A DNA stretch of 64,000 nt from Vicia villosa. Its lineage: Eukaryota > Streptophyta > Magnoliopsida > Fabales > Fabaceae. The notes beneath the pieces were generated by a model, which saw only the letters and a program-made list of their open reading frames with translations, searched no databases and was not told the DNA's origin. The stretch spans positions 538,945 through 602,944 of the forward strand of contig NW_026705454.1 in NCBI RefSeq assembly GCF_029867415.1. The letters run 5' to 3'. Position 1 is the stretch's first letter; each line of letters opens with the position of its first letter. Below, piece after piece: positions 10,178-21,219 of the stretch. The position numbers and the translations under genes are program-made.

Positions 10178-10255
10178 ATCATGGGAAAACAAGATAACGT
10201 CGAAGGACTTCCAAGAGTACGACCAACAGGCTAGTCTGACGAAGACTTTGACCAT
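10178..10255 (+). pseudogene. T1 protease-RT linker fragment
   Basis: 78 bp of T1 lying between the insertions of Sirevirus A and the copia-like element. It reads KDFQEYDQQASLTKTL in the frame that continues into the RT part at 12156 once the inserted element is removed. Its last five bases, ACCAT, are the left target duplication of that element. Confidence 0.65.
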
Positions 10256-12150
10256 TGTAAGTTCTCTAACTTTAGGCTGAATTAAGTTCTCTAACTATAG
10301 GCTGAATTAAGAGAAGACCAATTGTAAGTTCTTTAAAGAGATCTCCTCTTGCCTCTACCATCCGGTGAAGTATTTGTTACCATCTCCAAACATGGGCTTC
10401 GTTTGTGTGTGGGTGAGCTCTGTCTGTCTTTGGTTTTTTGAGGGTTGTCTTTGTCAATTTTTCACCAAAAAAGGGGAGAAAGGATTAACTCGAACGAGTC
10501 TAGAACTGGGCTTCTCAATTGCTGATCAGACATGTCAAAGAGGAAGCAGTCATGTCTAGTATCTGGTCTGGAAGGAAATGCATTTGTGATTTGTGATCTA
10601 AGTTATGAACATAGTTGTGACCTGTGTTCTGAGTTACCCGGGGTAGCATGTGGATACTTCTTAAGTTTCCTCTCATGCTCTAGGTCGACTGGTGGCTGTT
10701 GATAAAAAAAGGCTTATTAGTTTCTCTTATGCCACCATTGGTCTTCTGTGAGAAGAATTGGTTCCTGGGTTAAGGGGGAGTGTAATTCATCTTCTTCCTC
10801 CTATACACCTAATGACCTCTGGATCCTTTCTCGTTGATCCTGAGGTTTCTGTTGGTTGGTGTTAAGGTTCCAGCTACAATGGAGCTGATTCAGAATATTG
10901 GATTGAAGGTGTTGCGCAAGATGTCTTGACATCTTATTTGAAGACTGAATCTGTCCACAGTTGCTGAAGTCTACTACACAGTTGTTGAGATCTACTGTTT
11001 CTAGTAGATGTGTAATTTCTAACCTGCTAAGTTGTAATTTCTAATTGATTTAATTATTTATTTTAGCCAAAATTTGCCAAAGGGGGAGATTGTAAGTTCT
11101 CTAACTTTAGGATTGACATTAATTTTAGTAAAACAAATAAAGCAGGTTTAGTAGATAGGCTGAATTAACTTGTTAACAGGAACAGGTTGAGAAAGAAGTT
11201 CTATCTCATGTAAAGACATGTTGTGTTGAGATGTCTCAACATCTGGAATGACATGTCGTATGAGATGTCATATATAACATCATACGACATCGTGCCTGAA
11301 CTGAAGTGGATAAGTTAAATTTATTATGATTCGACAACCATAGATATATTAAGAGATATGATGCAATCATATAAGGTGGTATATGTTTAACAGGTCATAA
11401 GAATCAATCAGAATATTTGAAGAATATAAAGTTTCTAAATAAAGAGAATATTTAGGAAACAAATGATTGAAGACCTTTCTTGTAGCAGAAGTAACTGCTG
11501 ATTTGTAGAAGCTAATGAAGATGTGATTAGAAGCCCAAATCCAGTTGGGTACAAGATATAAATATAAGGATTTGTGACTTAGATTGATATGGCTCAAGAT
11601 GTAGAAGTCTTGGGTTTGTCAAGGTGAATCTCCCGGGTTGTGGGAAGATCACCATGTTCCTCTCAAAGCTGTGAAGCAAGAGAAGTAGTGTTTACCTCGA
11701 AGCCTGTAGGCAAGAGGTGTATTGTTCTTGGAGGAAGCTATGAAGTAACTCTAAGTTATTGTTATTAGTCAAGAGTCTTAACTAGGTATTGTCAAAGAAG
11801 TGAGCCTTCTGTGATTGTTTGATACTGTAGGGTATCGCTGTTTGTGTTTGAAGGGGGCCTCATATCTTAGTGAGTCTTAGGTAGAAGTTTCTCATTGGGT
11901 AGTAATTAAGTGAGAAGTTATAAATCGAAGGTTTTTTAGCTTCAAATTGATACTGATGATAGTGAACTTCAATCCTGGCTTGGTAGTCCCCAAAGTAGGT
12001 GTGTTTGTCACCAAACTGGGTTGACAATCACTTGTGATCTTTAACTTTCAGTACTGCATGAAATTGTTTTTATCTTGCCTGTGTAATTTCTGACATACCG
12101 GATGTCTCGAAATCCTATATGACATGTGGGTCTGTTGCACCAGAATTTCA
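10256..12150 (+). mobile_element. Degenerate non-autonomous copia-like LTR element
   Basis: Bounded by ACCAT (10251-10255) and ACTAT (12151-12155), a 5-bp duplication with one mismatch. The right LTR (11091-12150) starts TGTAAGTTCTCTAACTTTAG directly after the purine tract AAAGGGGGAGAT (11079-11090). The left LTR is reduced to under 100 bp: the same first 21 bases, then a jump to internal LTR sequence and a short duplication (CTGAATTAAGTTCTCTAACT). The 750-bp interior has no gag or pol frame but contains several purine tracts (near 10470 and 10770). Removing it restores the T1 reading. Family assignment is uncertain. Confidence 0.65.
11091..12150 (+). repeat. 3' LTR of the copia-like element
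   Basis: 1060 bp beginning TGTAAGTTC and ending CAGAATTTCA. It contains repeated ACATGT/GACAT words around 11210-11290 (for example GACATGTCGTATGAGATGTC) that can form local hairpins. No coding content. Confidence 0.6.
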
Positions 12151-12155
12151 ACTAT

Positions 12156-13329
12156 GTATGAAGCCATTTTCTTCGAAAAGCTTTCGGCTTATTTGGTAGA
12201 GAACAAAATAATGACGTATTTAGAAGCCAAAGTTAAAATCATTGCTATCGAAGCCATATAAAATGACCTACACACAAAAGGACCTGGGGTACACTACAAG
12301 CCTGAGCCCCCTGATCGACATGTATCAGTCAAAGGAATGGACCAGAGGCTTTATGTTATTTATGATGAAGTGCCTCTAGGATTCGAAAGAGACCTGGTCA
12401 CCACAAGCGCAAAGATGTTGGCACAGGACCCCCTCAAAGAAATATATCTTAGAGACGGGACCACGAAAAGAATCACATACATAAGTGCAAAGCTCGGCCC
12501 AGGAAAAAAGGCTAAGTTGATTCAATTGCTAAAAGGGAACAAATACTGTTTCACCTGGGATTATGACGAAATGCCTGGTTTAAGAAGAGATCTGGTTGAA
12601 TTGAAGCTACCTATGAAGGATGGAAATAAGCCCATCAAGAAGACTCCACGAAGATTCACCTCAGATATCCTCTCCAATATTAAAAAGGAAGTCGAAAGAC
12701 TTCTTTGCTGCAAATTCATTAGGACCACAAGGTATGTCGAATGGATTGCAAATATAGCTCCTGTTATTAAGAAAAATGGTTCTTTAAGAATATGTATAGA
12801 TTTTCGTGACCTAAATGCTGTAACTCCTAAAGACGAATATCCAATGCCGGTGGAAGAAATGTTGATTGATTCAGCTACAAATTTTGAGTATCTAAGTATG
12901 CTTGATGGATACTCTGGATATAACCAAATCTTCATTGCTGAATAAGATGTGTTAAAAACAGCATTTCGATGCCCTAGGGCAATAGGTACCTATGAATGGA
13001 TAGTCATGCCTTTTGGACTCAAAAATGCTCAGGAAACTTACCAAAGGGCAATGAATTCTATATATCATGACTTCATCGAAACCTTTATGCAGGTTTACAT
13101 TGATGATATAGTAATAAAATTTGTATCATATGAGAGTCATCTGGATCACCTTCGCCAATCATTCGAAAGGATGAGAAAGCATAGCCTGAAGATCAATCCT
13201 CTTAAATGTGCTTTCTTTGTGCAGGCCAGAGACTTTTTGGGCTTTGTGGTCTATAAAAAGGGGATAGAGATTAACCAGAACAAAATGAAGGCTATCATGG
13301 AAGCGAAAGCACCATTGACAAATTTTTGA
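12156..13329 (+). pseudogene. T1 reverse transcriptase, truncated
   Basis: The frame reads through the protease-RT linker (stop TAA near 12259), then LYVIYDEVPLGFERDLV, and then RT blocks: PVIKKNGSLRICIDFRDLNA, LDGYSGYNQI, VMPFGLKNAQETYQRAMN and the catalytic YIDDIV near 13100. A single TAA at 12943-12945 interrupts the frame after GYNQIFIAE. RT blocks continue to the thumb ([18 protein letters not shown]) and then stop at the junction with the Tekay sequence, where a TGA follows at 13327-13329. Catalytic aspartates are present, but the protein lacks RNase H and integrase and cannot be functional. Confidence 0.85.
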
Positions 13330-15729
13330 AATTAACTAGAGCTCTGGATCGGTTTGTTGTGGTGTTTATTGATGATATCTTGATTTACTCTAAATCAGAA
13401 GCGAAGCCTGCTGAACATTTGAAATTAGTATTACAAGTTTTGAAAGAGAAGAAGTTGTATGCGAAATTGTCCAAGTGTGAATTTTGGTTAAAGGAAGTTA
13501 ATTTTCTTGGTCATGTTATTTCAGGTGATGGAATTATCGTAGATCCATCCAAAGTAGATGCCGTGTTACAATGGGAGACTCCAAAGTCGGCTACCAAGAT
13601 TAGAAGCTTTTTGGGATTAGCTGGTTATTATAGAAGGTTTATCGAAGGTTTTTCTAAGTTGACACTTCTGTTGACTAAGTTGACTTGTAAGGATAAGGAT
13701 TTTGTGTGGGACATCAAATGTGAAGAAAGTTTTACTGAATTAAAGAAAAGATTGACGTCGGCTCCGATTTTGACATTGTCGAATTCAGAAGAATCTTTTG
13801 TGGTGTATTGTGATGCTTCTAAGATGGGTTTAGGAGGTGTGTTTATGCAAAATGATAAAGTAGATGCTTGTGCATCGAGACAGTTGAGAACTCATGAGAA
13901 GAACTATCCTATGCATTATTTAGAGCTTGCTGCAGTTGTTTTTGTATTGAATATTTGGAGGCATTATCTTCATGGTTCTAGATTCGAAGTATTTAGTGAC
14001 CATAAGCATTTAAAATATTTATTTGCTCAGAAGGAATTGAATATGAGACAACGAAGATGGTTGGAGTTATTAAAAGATTATGATTTCGATTTGAATTATC
14101 ATCAAGTAAAAGCTAATGTTGTGGCTGATGCTTTAAGCCGAAAGACTTTGCATATGTCGGAAATGATGGTTAAGGAGTTGGAGTTAATTGAGCAGTTCAG
14201 AGATATGAGTTTGGTGTGTCAAGTGACACTGAGGAGTGTTATGTTGGGAATGCTGAAGATTAATAATGATTTTCTGGATAGTATCAAAGAATCTCAGAAG
14301 TCAAATGTGAAATTAGTAGTTTTGATGGTTGGAACCGATCAGTCTGAGAATAAGGATTTCATGTTAGATGCGAAAGGTGTGTTGAGATTCCGTGATCGAA
14401 TTTGTATTCTTGATGATGCAGAGATGAAGAAAGTGATTCTTGAGGAAAGTCATAGAAGTAATTTGAGTAATCATCCAGTAGCTACTAAATTGTATCAATA
14501 CTTGAAGAATTTGTTTTCGTGTCCTGGGATGAAGTGTGATGTAGCGCAGTTTGTGTTTGCATGTTTAACTTGTCATAAGTCGAAAATTGAACATCAGAAG
14601 CCTACAGGGTTGATGCAACCGTTAGAAGTTCCAAAATGGAAGTGGGATAACATTTCAATGGACGTTGTGACAGGATTACCTAATACTTTGAGAGGACATG
14701 ATTTAATTTGGGTGATTGTTGATAGGCTTACGAAGTCGGCTCATTTTATTCCTATTAACATCACTTATCCAGTATCAAAGTTAGAGGAGATTTATACTAG
14801 TGTAATTGTAAATTTGCATGGTGTTCCTTTGTGTATTGTGTCGAATAGAGATTCGAGGTTTACTTCTAATTTTTGGAAGCGTTTCCAAGAGGCGTTGGGT
14901 TCTAAGCTGAGATTGAGTTCTGCGTATCATCCTCAGACAGATGGTCATACGGAGAGGACTATTCCGTCGTTGAAGGATTTGTTAAGAGCATGTGTTCTTG
15001 AGCAGGGAGTCTTGTGGGACACTTATCTTCCATTGATCGAGTTCAGTTATAATAACAATTAACATTCTAGTATTGGAATTGCGCCTTTTGAAGCGTTGTA
15101 TGGTCGGAGACGTAGGACTCCTTTGTGTTGGCATGAATCTTGAGAAAATGTAGTACTTGGACCGGAAATTGTTCGAGAGACTATCGAGAAGGTGAAATTA
15201 ATTCGAGAGAAGAAGAAAACTTCTCAAAGTAGACAAAAGAGTTATCATGACAAGCGAAGGAAAGATTTGGAATTTTAGGCGGGAGATCACATGTTTTTGA
15301 GAGTCACACCGGTGACCGGTGTGGGGCGAGCATTGAATTCTAAGAAGCTCACTCCTCGTTTAATGGTCCGTACGTATCAGATTTTGGACAGAGTTTGAAA
15401 TGTCACTAATAGAGTGGCTTTACCTCCTAATCTTTCGAATTTGCATGACGTTCCATGTGTCCCAACTCTGAAAGTATATTTCAGATCCATCTCATGTGAT
15501 TCATATGGATGATGTGCAAGTAGGAGATAATCTTACGGTGGAGACGATGCCTGTACGAATCGAGGATGATGAAACAAAGACGCTAAGAGGCAAGGAGATT
15601 GCTTTGGTGAAAGTGGTCTGGTCGGGAGCTGCCGGAGAAAGCATGACGTGGGAGTTGGAAAGCAAGATGCGGGAATCTTATCCTGAGTTGTTCGAATCAG
15701 GTAAATTTTCGAGGATGAAAATATTATAA
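13330..15729 (+). pseudogene. Tekay pol: RT (partial), RNase H, integrase, chromodomain
   Basis: An open frame to 15062 shows RT with FIDD, RT thumb [16 protein letters not shown], RNase H ([14 protein letters not shown], then [11 protein letters not shown]), an integrase HHCC finger (about 14440-14585, ending CLTCHKSK) and the DDE core with NRDSRFTS and [13 protein letters not shown]. The frame is then broken by TAA 15060-15062, TGA 15141-15143, TAG 15276-15278, TGA 15396-15398 and a frame change near 15477. The last stretch (15480-15729) is a chromodomain in the shifted frame: PVRIEDDETKTLRGKE, then VVWSG and ESMTWELESKMRESYPELF. Chromodomains of this group target integration to heterochromatin. 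Confidence 0.88.
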
Positions 15730-15741
15730 GTGGGGGAGAGT
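15728..15741 (+). promoter_or_regulatory. Polypurine tract of the Tekay element
   Basis: AAGTGGGGGAGAGT directly precedes TGTAATGCCC, the start of the LTR. It confirms the + orientation and the LTR boundary. Confidence 0.8.
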
Positions 15742-17770
15742 TGTAATGCCCGTAATTAATTAATTATTTTATTAATTGATTTCCGATTAATTGTCGTGAA
15801 GTGTTGAGATATTGATATGTCGATTTAAGCTGTTGTGTGGCTAGTTGATTAAATTAGTCGATTTAGTCGTAGAAATAATAGTAGATTAAATGAGACTAAT
15901 TAGTAAGTGGGCCTAGTTCTTGTGTTAGCAGTAGAATTGTGGGAGTGTGAATTAAGCCCATTAGAAATAACAAAAAAATAGAGTTTCTATTATATTAGTT
16001 AATTGGAATTAGAGGAAATATATAACATTAGAAATATTAGTAAAAACTAGGTTAGCAGAACAAAAACAAAAGCAAGGGTTTGGAGAGGATACGTAGCAGC
16101 TGCAACACATAGAGGCAAGGTTGGGAAATTCAATCGGAGAATTTTAGAGTGACCTTTAATCCAAGGTAAAGGGAGGGGTTCTAACTCTACAAACGGGAAT
16201 ATGATCGATGATATGCGGGGTTGTTAAAAAAATACTACTGTGTTTGGTGTTATTTGTTGTTTGTGTTTGGTATTGTCTGCTGTATGCTTTTGAAATTAAT
16301 AAGAAATTGTTTCTATCAATGAATGGTTGTGCTGATTTAGCATGATTTAATGTCTTTGTATAGTAGGCGTTGTTAATGTTATTGATATCCATGTAATTGC
16401 TGATTGTTGTGTTACTGGTTCGTTGATAAAATTATGTATTGATCAAATTCTGAGAATATTTTGTGAATTGGTAGAAGAGAAGAGTAATGGTTGGAGGAAG
16501 AAGGAAACTGTGGCGGGGGCTACAGAGGTTAAGGGGCGGGCACCCCATAAGTCTAGGATGGGCGCCCCTTATGACTATAAGGGTGGGGGCAGGCGCTTCA
16601 CTTTAAGGGGTGGGGGCCACCATTTTCTCCTTAGTGTTTCTTAGTGATACGGTAACGTCTAATTAGTATAATTCCCTCTTATCTCCTAATTAAATTTAGT
16701 AACAACAAGGTAATTAGTAGAAGCACGTCACATGAAATTGATACAGTAATAGAAGCTGGATTAGCAGAGTTTTAATTATAGCAAAGTCGATGTATGATTA
16801 CCAGCAATAAGTTAGAAGATTAATTTGAAATCTCAGTATAAGTTTTAATAGCATAGTAGAAATACTAATAGCATATGTATAATTAGCAGTAGTATGTAGC
16901 AGAGGATACCAGTAGTGATTTTAGCAGCAGAAAATATATTGCCAGTTAGTATATTCTTAGAAGGGGCTGTTCCGGGAATACTCCATTATGCCGCTATTTT
17001 CTTTGTAATATATCGTTGATGTTGTGATGCTAATATTTTGTTAATAATCCGAAATGAAGGAATTATTGTGACGATGAATTACCATCTATATTTTGGTAAT
17101 AATAATGATATAGGTGTATGCCTTGCGATGAGATTTGTTGTTCTTGAGTATGTGATGTTGCATTCATCGAGTCACATACATTTGCATATTTTTGCAACGG
17201 CATGGATTGACAAACTACGATGAAGGTTTATGACTTGTTGATGCCTCTATTTATTTGTACTTTAGCGATGGGGACTGAAGCCCTGGGTACCACATGCATG
17301 TGCATTGTTAGTGTCACATTCTATATTGCATGAGTATGAATCGATGTGAAGTGTTGTGATTTGAATTGAGAATTAAATAGCTTGTTGGATATAATGATGT
17401 GAGGTGAAGTGATTGAGATGATAATACCATGACATGGTAGTTTTATGCAATCTAACTAATATATTATTATTTATCATAATCTCAATTATATTGGTAGATA
17501 TTTCACCCTTTTTCTTGCTGGCCGTTGCCTTTATACTGGTAACGTGTAGGGTGATCCGCAGTGAGTGAAGATTTAGTTGCTGTCAGTTTGAGTCAGTGTC
17601 GTCGCTCTGATACGTAGCACTCGGGAGGATGAACGCATGTTTTATTGATTGTTGATTTTATTCCGTTGCTGAATTTTCGAGTTATTTTCCTTTAAGACTT
17701 GCTATTTTTGAAGTTGTTTTATGTCAAAATAAGATGCTATGTTATTTGAAGTTTAAAGTTGTGAATCTGC
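15742..17770 (+). repeat. 3' LTR of the Tekay element, right end unresolved
   Basis: Starts TGTAATGCCCGTAATTAATT. About 2 kb, AT-rich, with a GC-rich block at 16518-16620 carrying repeated GGGGGC and GCGCCCC words. No flanking duplication can be tested because the 5' end of the element is lost. No coding content; open frames in it are chance. Confidence 0.6.
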
Positions 17771-17861
17771 TGCATGGCCCTGAGTGGTTCACATGAGAAT
17801 TTCCCGCTCCTTCAACTGATCAAGAAGCATAGTCCTTGGCAATAAAGGCAATTTTGTTTAT

Positions 17862-18206
17862 ATGTGTCGACCTATGGTCAAACGTGTCGACCTCAAATTG
17901 AGAGACTTTTGTTTTGCAAAACATACAGTATGTGTCGACCTGTCTACGTGACAACCTGAAATTCGTATGTGTTTACTTGTGTTGTCTATGTTTTAACTTA
18001 TGTTGTCTATGTGTCAACATGAAATTCATATGTGTTGATCTATGTTGTTTATGTGTCGACTTGAAACTTGTATATGTCGACCTATGTTGATCAGAAAATT
18101 ATATTTTGCAAAAACACTCAGTATAGGTTGACCTATAAGCTGGATGTGTCGACCTATAATGACCAGAAACTTTGGTTATGCAAAATTCACAGCATGTGTC
18201 GACCTA
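17862..18206. repeat. Dispersed TGTGTCGACCTAT motif repeat (SalI-rich)
   Basis: The core TGTCGAC occurs at least seven times in about 345 bp, together with decayed copies (GTGTCAACAT, GTGTTGATCT). It is embedded in a longer imperfect unit that also contains TTTTGCAAAA and GACCAGAAA. Each intact core is a SalI site (GTCGAC). Unit spacing is irregular (about 35-75 bp). Bases 18210-18650 hold nothing I recognise. Confidence 0.6.
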
Positions 18207-18654
18207 TGCTCATATTTTTAACATAAAAACTTAATTTTGACTTGTAAAAACTTTTCTAAAATGCTTTAAATATCTTTAGGTTAGAATGCGCAACTAAACA
18301 TAAGATATAAGGTCCAATATACACAAATACTAAATATTATAATTTTGACATCATGCAGAACATTTCTAATAAGATAGTGCACTCACAATTTTCTAAGACG
18401 ACACTATTGTCTGCTAGGGAACCTAAAATGTTTGATGAAATGTTGGAATATAGCCTTGATGTGATATAGTGAATCCTCGATACAACAAAGCGAGTGTTGT
18501 TGACTTGGAAGGTTGGCAACTAATGCCTAATTCAATAGGAGAATGAATAATAGAGTGAGGTATGACCATTTCCTCTGCTGTTATCTCTCCTGCTCAATTT
18601 CTACTCCTTGGATTTAGTCTAACCATTTTATTTTGCTTATTTTTTAAGGTAAAT

Positions 18655-18910
18655 TCTTTGGTACCCATGAATTCAAGTTGGGTACCATGTCTTTAGTGCA
18701 AACTATTATTAAATGTTAATTTATTTTAAAATAAATAGGTGAATTCTTATTTACCCAACTCAAAAAGTTGGGTAAGGTTACCTTTAGTGTAAAATACATT
18801 GAAAACATTAAATAATTATTCTATTTAATAATTAATTAAATATAAATAAATTAAATGGTGACATGTGATTGGTTGAAGGTACACTACCCATCTTTTTGTG
18901 ATGGGTAGAG
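18655..18910. repeat. Series of three ACCCA/TGGGT hairpins
   Basis: Three short inverted repeats follow one another: GGTACCCA...TGGGTACC (18659-18688), TACCCAACT...AGTTGGGTA (18751-18776) and TACCCATC...GATGGGTA (18884-18908). The first two are followed by matching text (CTTTAGTG, then AAA-rich), so they look like copies of a unit of about 100 bp. It may be a decayed MITE cluster; no ends or TSD were found. Confidence 0.35.
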
Positions 18911-19177
18911 AAGTTGTCCCCAAATGATATGACATGAAATTATAGTATTTGATTGGTTTAGGGTACCGATACTATCTATTAAAACATATTTACCAAAATA
19001 TTCTTCGTCGCCGAGTCTCTTCCGCAGTTATCGGAGCAACGAAAAGCCAAAAAAGAGTCAACACTCAATTACAACTGAGCAACCAATACGAAATTCCTTT
19101 TCCGCAAATCATCTCTAACCAAAATTGATTTCCTCTTCTCTATATAAAAACGTGCAACTCAAAATCAAAACCCGTCG

Positions 19178-19357
19178 TTCGAAGCAAGCACTGTCGGTGA
19201 CGCCGGCGAATGAAAACTCAACCGCGTTACAAAGGAGAGTGAGCGAGTTACGGCGAACGAGTTCAAATGGTGACCGGCTTGGCTTAGCGCCGTAGCTGGT
19301 GAAGCTATTCCCGGCTGTGTTCCCCTTCGCGCCGATGACGTAACAAACTCGAGAAGG
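19178..19357 (+). pseudogene. CDK-like kinase, N-terminal exon remnant
   Basis: In the frame from 19178 the translation includes PAWLSAVAGEAIPG and PLRADD. This matches the conserved segment just before the kinase domain of plant CDK-like Ser/Thr kinases of the At1g54610 type (their GWPxWLxxVAGEAI..GW.PLRAD). Two in-frame stops (TGA about 19214 and TGA 19271) and loss of the following kinase start show decay. A TATATAAAA string at 19141-19149 is too near to be this gene's own promoter, because the family has about 100 residues before this motif. Later exons lie at 21565-23343. Confidence 0.65.
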
Positions 19358-19700
19358 TTCACCACTGTTATTATATTTATTTATTTATTTATTTATTTTT
19401 ATATCCATAAATTTAGTAACCTCAATAATTCTAAATAAAGGAATCAAAGAAGTTGTTGTTGTTGTATACAATCTCATGTAAAATTAGTAATTTTTTTCAC
19501 CAGAAATATTTGATTGCAGAAAAGAATATTAGGGCAAAATATACCATAAGGCCTATGAAGCACGACGAAAACCACACTGATATCACGACACCAATTATAA
19601 TTTGAAAAGATGAATAAATTAAACTACTCAAAAGTATCCGAGTAAGTGTCGGTGTCTCTGGACATGGACACACCATTTTTAGAAGTGTCGGCGAAAGTTG
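19358..19700. other. Non-coding, AT-rich, with TTTA microsatellite
   Basis: Contains a (TTTA)n run at about 19372-19398 and a TTG run near 19453. Around 19630-19690 the text GTGTCGGTGTCTC...GTGTCGGCG is repetitive. No gene is recognised. Confidence 0.5.
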
Positions 19701-19745
19701 ATTTATGTAGTCGACCCCACTCAGTGGGATAAGGCCCAGTTGTAG

Positions 19746-19777
<32 letters not shown>
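19701..19777 (+). repeat. SINE-like 3' tail with (TTG)n
   Basis: GTAGTCGACCCCACTCAGTG (19708-19727), then GGATAAGGCCCAGTTG and about ten TTG units (19746-19777). This string with a TTG tail recalls the 3' end of Au-type plant SINEs. No A or B box could be placed confidently upstream, so only the tail is called. Confidence 0.45.
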
Positions 19778-19778
<1 letters not shown>

Positions 19779-20637
19779 GTATTGGTTATGTTATGTACAT
19801 GCATGTTTATTTACAGTAATGATTTAATTTACCATAAACCAATTCTCACTTCAGATTTCTCTTTGCAGGTTTCAGCAAATCAAACTTAAAATTCTCACAA
19901 GGTCAATAGTATACATGAATATGCTTCCCATATGAAGATTGTGTCTCAAGGAGATATTTCTTTTTCTGGACCATTACAAGTTTCAATATAAGTGGCTTTG
20001 CTTGGGCAAAAAGCCGAAAAGACAACACTTCAATTCGATCATGTTGTTTACTATCATTTTTTAGTGAACAGAGTATCAATACTTTGGATTCCTCTGTATT
20101 TAACTCAAAAATCATTTGGATACCATAAATCAGGAAAGTAAGGAGTTTTGTGGGAGAACACCAACTCTAGAGGCCATCATGACCCAATTGAAATTTCTAA
20201 CTCTTCAAAGGAAAATCCATAGAGTAGGTTCAATCGGAAATACTTATTTGATGCTTCTGACGAGTACCACTTGCAAGAACGGTCGATGACTCAATGGAAA
20301 GTTTGTAAGTTGGCAAGAATTATCACCTGTAATTAAATTCTCCTATTCCAATCACTAAATGCTTTATAAGTTCTCATGTTTTTATCTAGTCTAATCCCAA
20401 TATACCTTATCAAAATCAATAATGTCACTTGTTATCTGTGCAGGGACATCAGACTGCAGGGACGCGAGTTTGAACCTGCGACATTCCACTTATGCACCTT
20501 TAAAGGGTGAAATTCCTGCATATGCTCAAGGGTATAGTGGAAAGAAAAATGTTAATTAGTATATCTTGAGTTGTTCAACCATGTAATTTATGTCTGCTTG
20601 GGTTAACATTACTCTTTATTTATTGCCATCCCAGCAG
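19778..20637. other. No recognisable gene
   Basis: Contains a 70-codon antisense open frame without family resemblance and, at 20465-20520, a string (GCGAGTTTGAACCTGCGACA) like a pol III B box of a decayed SINE. Nothing further is supported. Confidence 0.4.
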
Positions 20638-20750
20638 AGTTATCAGGATCAATGAGAAAATGTTGAATTTTCAAGACACGGTTGAAAGGCTCTTAGAAAG
20701 GAATGAGCGTCACATCCAGCGAACTGTCCGAAGATCATGTTTTCGGAAAG
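20638..20750 (+). pseudogene. Unidentified exon X, copy I
   Basis: Follows a splice-acceptor-like CCCAGCAG. It reads KMLNFQDTVERLLERNER and continues with HIQRTVRRS in one frame. A second copy at 24620-24755 has the same acceptor context, an extra 24-bp insert and a proper GT donor. Conservation of frame in both copies suggests a real ancestral exon, with a Leu/Arg-rich helical product. I do not recognise the protein; it may belong to the kinase locus or to a neighbour. Confidence 0.4.
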
Positions 20751-21147
20751 ACACATTCAACATTCAAAACAACAGGTGGTTAAACATTTGAGTAATGTTT
20801 CAAAGCTTTTGGTATTTTAGAAATCCAATACATATAGACATTTTCTTCCAAATATACCACTAAATTAATTATAACATAATTTGATATTTGCTAGATTAGT
20901 TATGACCTGTTTATAGTATTTTTTAAAGCATGTAATGATTATAATAGGAGTATTTCAGTATTTATGCATATGAATTAAGTGATCCTTTAATTATGTGCAA
21001 ATACCTTAAATACAAACACATTAAGTATATGGTTTCCAAAAATGGGACAATCGGTTATATGGTTCCGTCTTTATAAAATAACACGTATTCAACTTCTATT
21101 CTTATAAAAATTCATTTTGAGTGTATATTTAACAAACATCACAATTG

Positions 21148-21219
21148 GGTTCTATGGTGTAGTGGTTAGCACTCTGGACTTTGAATCCAGCGACCTGGGT
21201 TCGACTCCCGGTAGGACCT
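21148..21219 (+). tRNA. tRNA-Gln (UUG), copy 1
   Basis: 72-nt cloverleaf. Acceptor arm GGTTCTA pairs with TAGGACC (one U-G pair). The D-arm region is TGGTGTAGTGGTTAGCA (A box). The anticodon stem CTGGA/TCCAG encloses CTTTGAA with anticodon TTG. The T arm CTGGG/CCCGG encloses TTCGACT (B box GGGTTCGACTCCC). A T5 terminator follows at 21221. CCA is not encoded, as usual in eukaryotes. The gene is identical to the other three copies, and an AT-rich upstream flank (TAACAAACATCACAATT) is shared with copy 2. Confidence 0.97.

Larger units (their letters stand above)
1..13330 (+). mobile_element. Tat-type Ty3/gypsy element T1, split and truncated
   Basis: The element is present as three pieces: 1-959, 10178-10255 and 12156-13330. 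Removing the two inserted elements and one copy of each target duplication brings together protease, linker and reverse transcriptase (RT) coding sequence on the + strand. Its RT is unlike that of the chromovirus that follows and resembles the Tat/Ogre/Retand group, a placement made from motif memory only. The left end lies outside the window. The right end is an abrupt junction with a Tekay-type RT at about 13330. RNase H, integrase and LTRs are missing. Several nonsense and frame changes show it is dead and older than the elements inside it. Confidence 0.8.
13330..17770 (+). mobile_element. Tekay-type chromovirus, 5'-truncated
   Basis: Begins in the middle of RT at [17 protein letters not shown] (about 13350) and runs through RNase H, integrase and a C-terminal chromodomain to a polypurine tract and one LTR. 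LTR, PBS, gag, protease and the first part of RT are missing at the left. The right end of the LTR is not resolved; about 17770 is where resemblance to a Tekay LTR fades and a distinct sequence starts. Assignment rests on the integrase style and on the chromodomain. Multiple stops show it is dead. Confidence 0.75.

Noticed and set aside
16156..16644. Frames of 73-78 codons in the Tekay LTR
   Set aside because: Inside an LTR, low complexity in part (GGGGGC block), no resemblance to proteins.
19141..19149. TATA box for the kinase
   Set aside because: It lies only about 30 bp before a motif that in the family comes about 100 residues into the protein, so it cannot be the native promoter of that reading frame.
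19903..20115. 70-codon frame on the - strand
   Set aside because: No family resemblance, no neighbours that support it, AT-rich intergenic setting.
20465..20520. tRNA or SINE from a B-box-like string
   Set aside because: No A box, no fold and no tail were found; left as a weak remark only.
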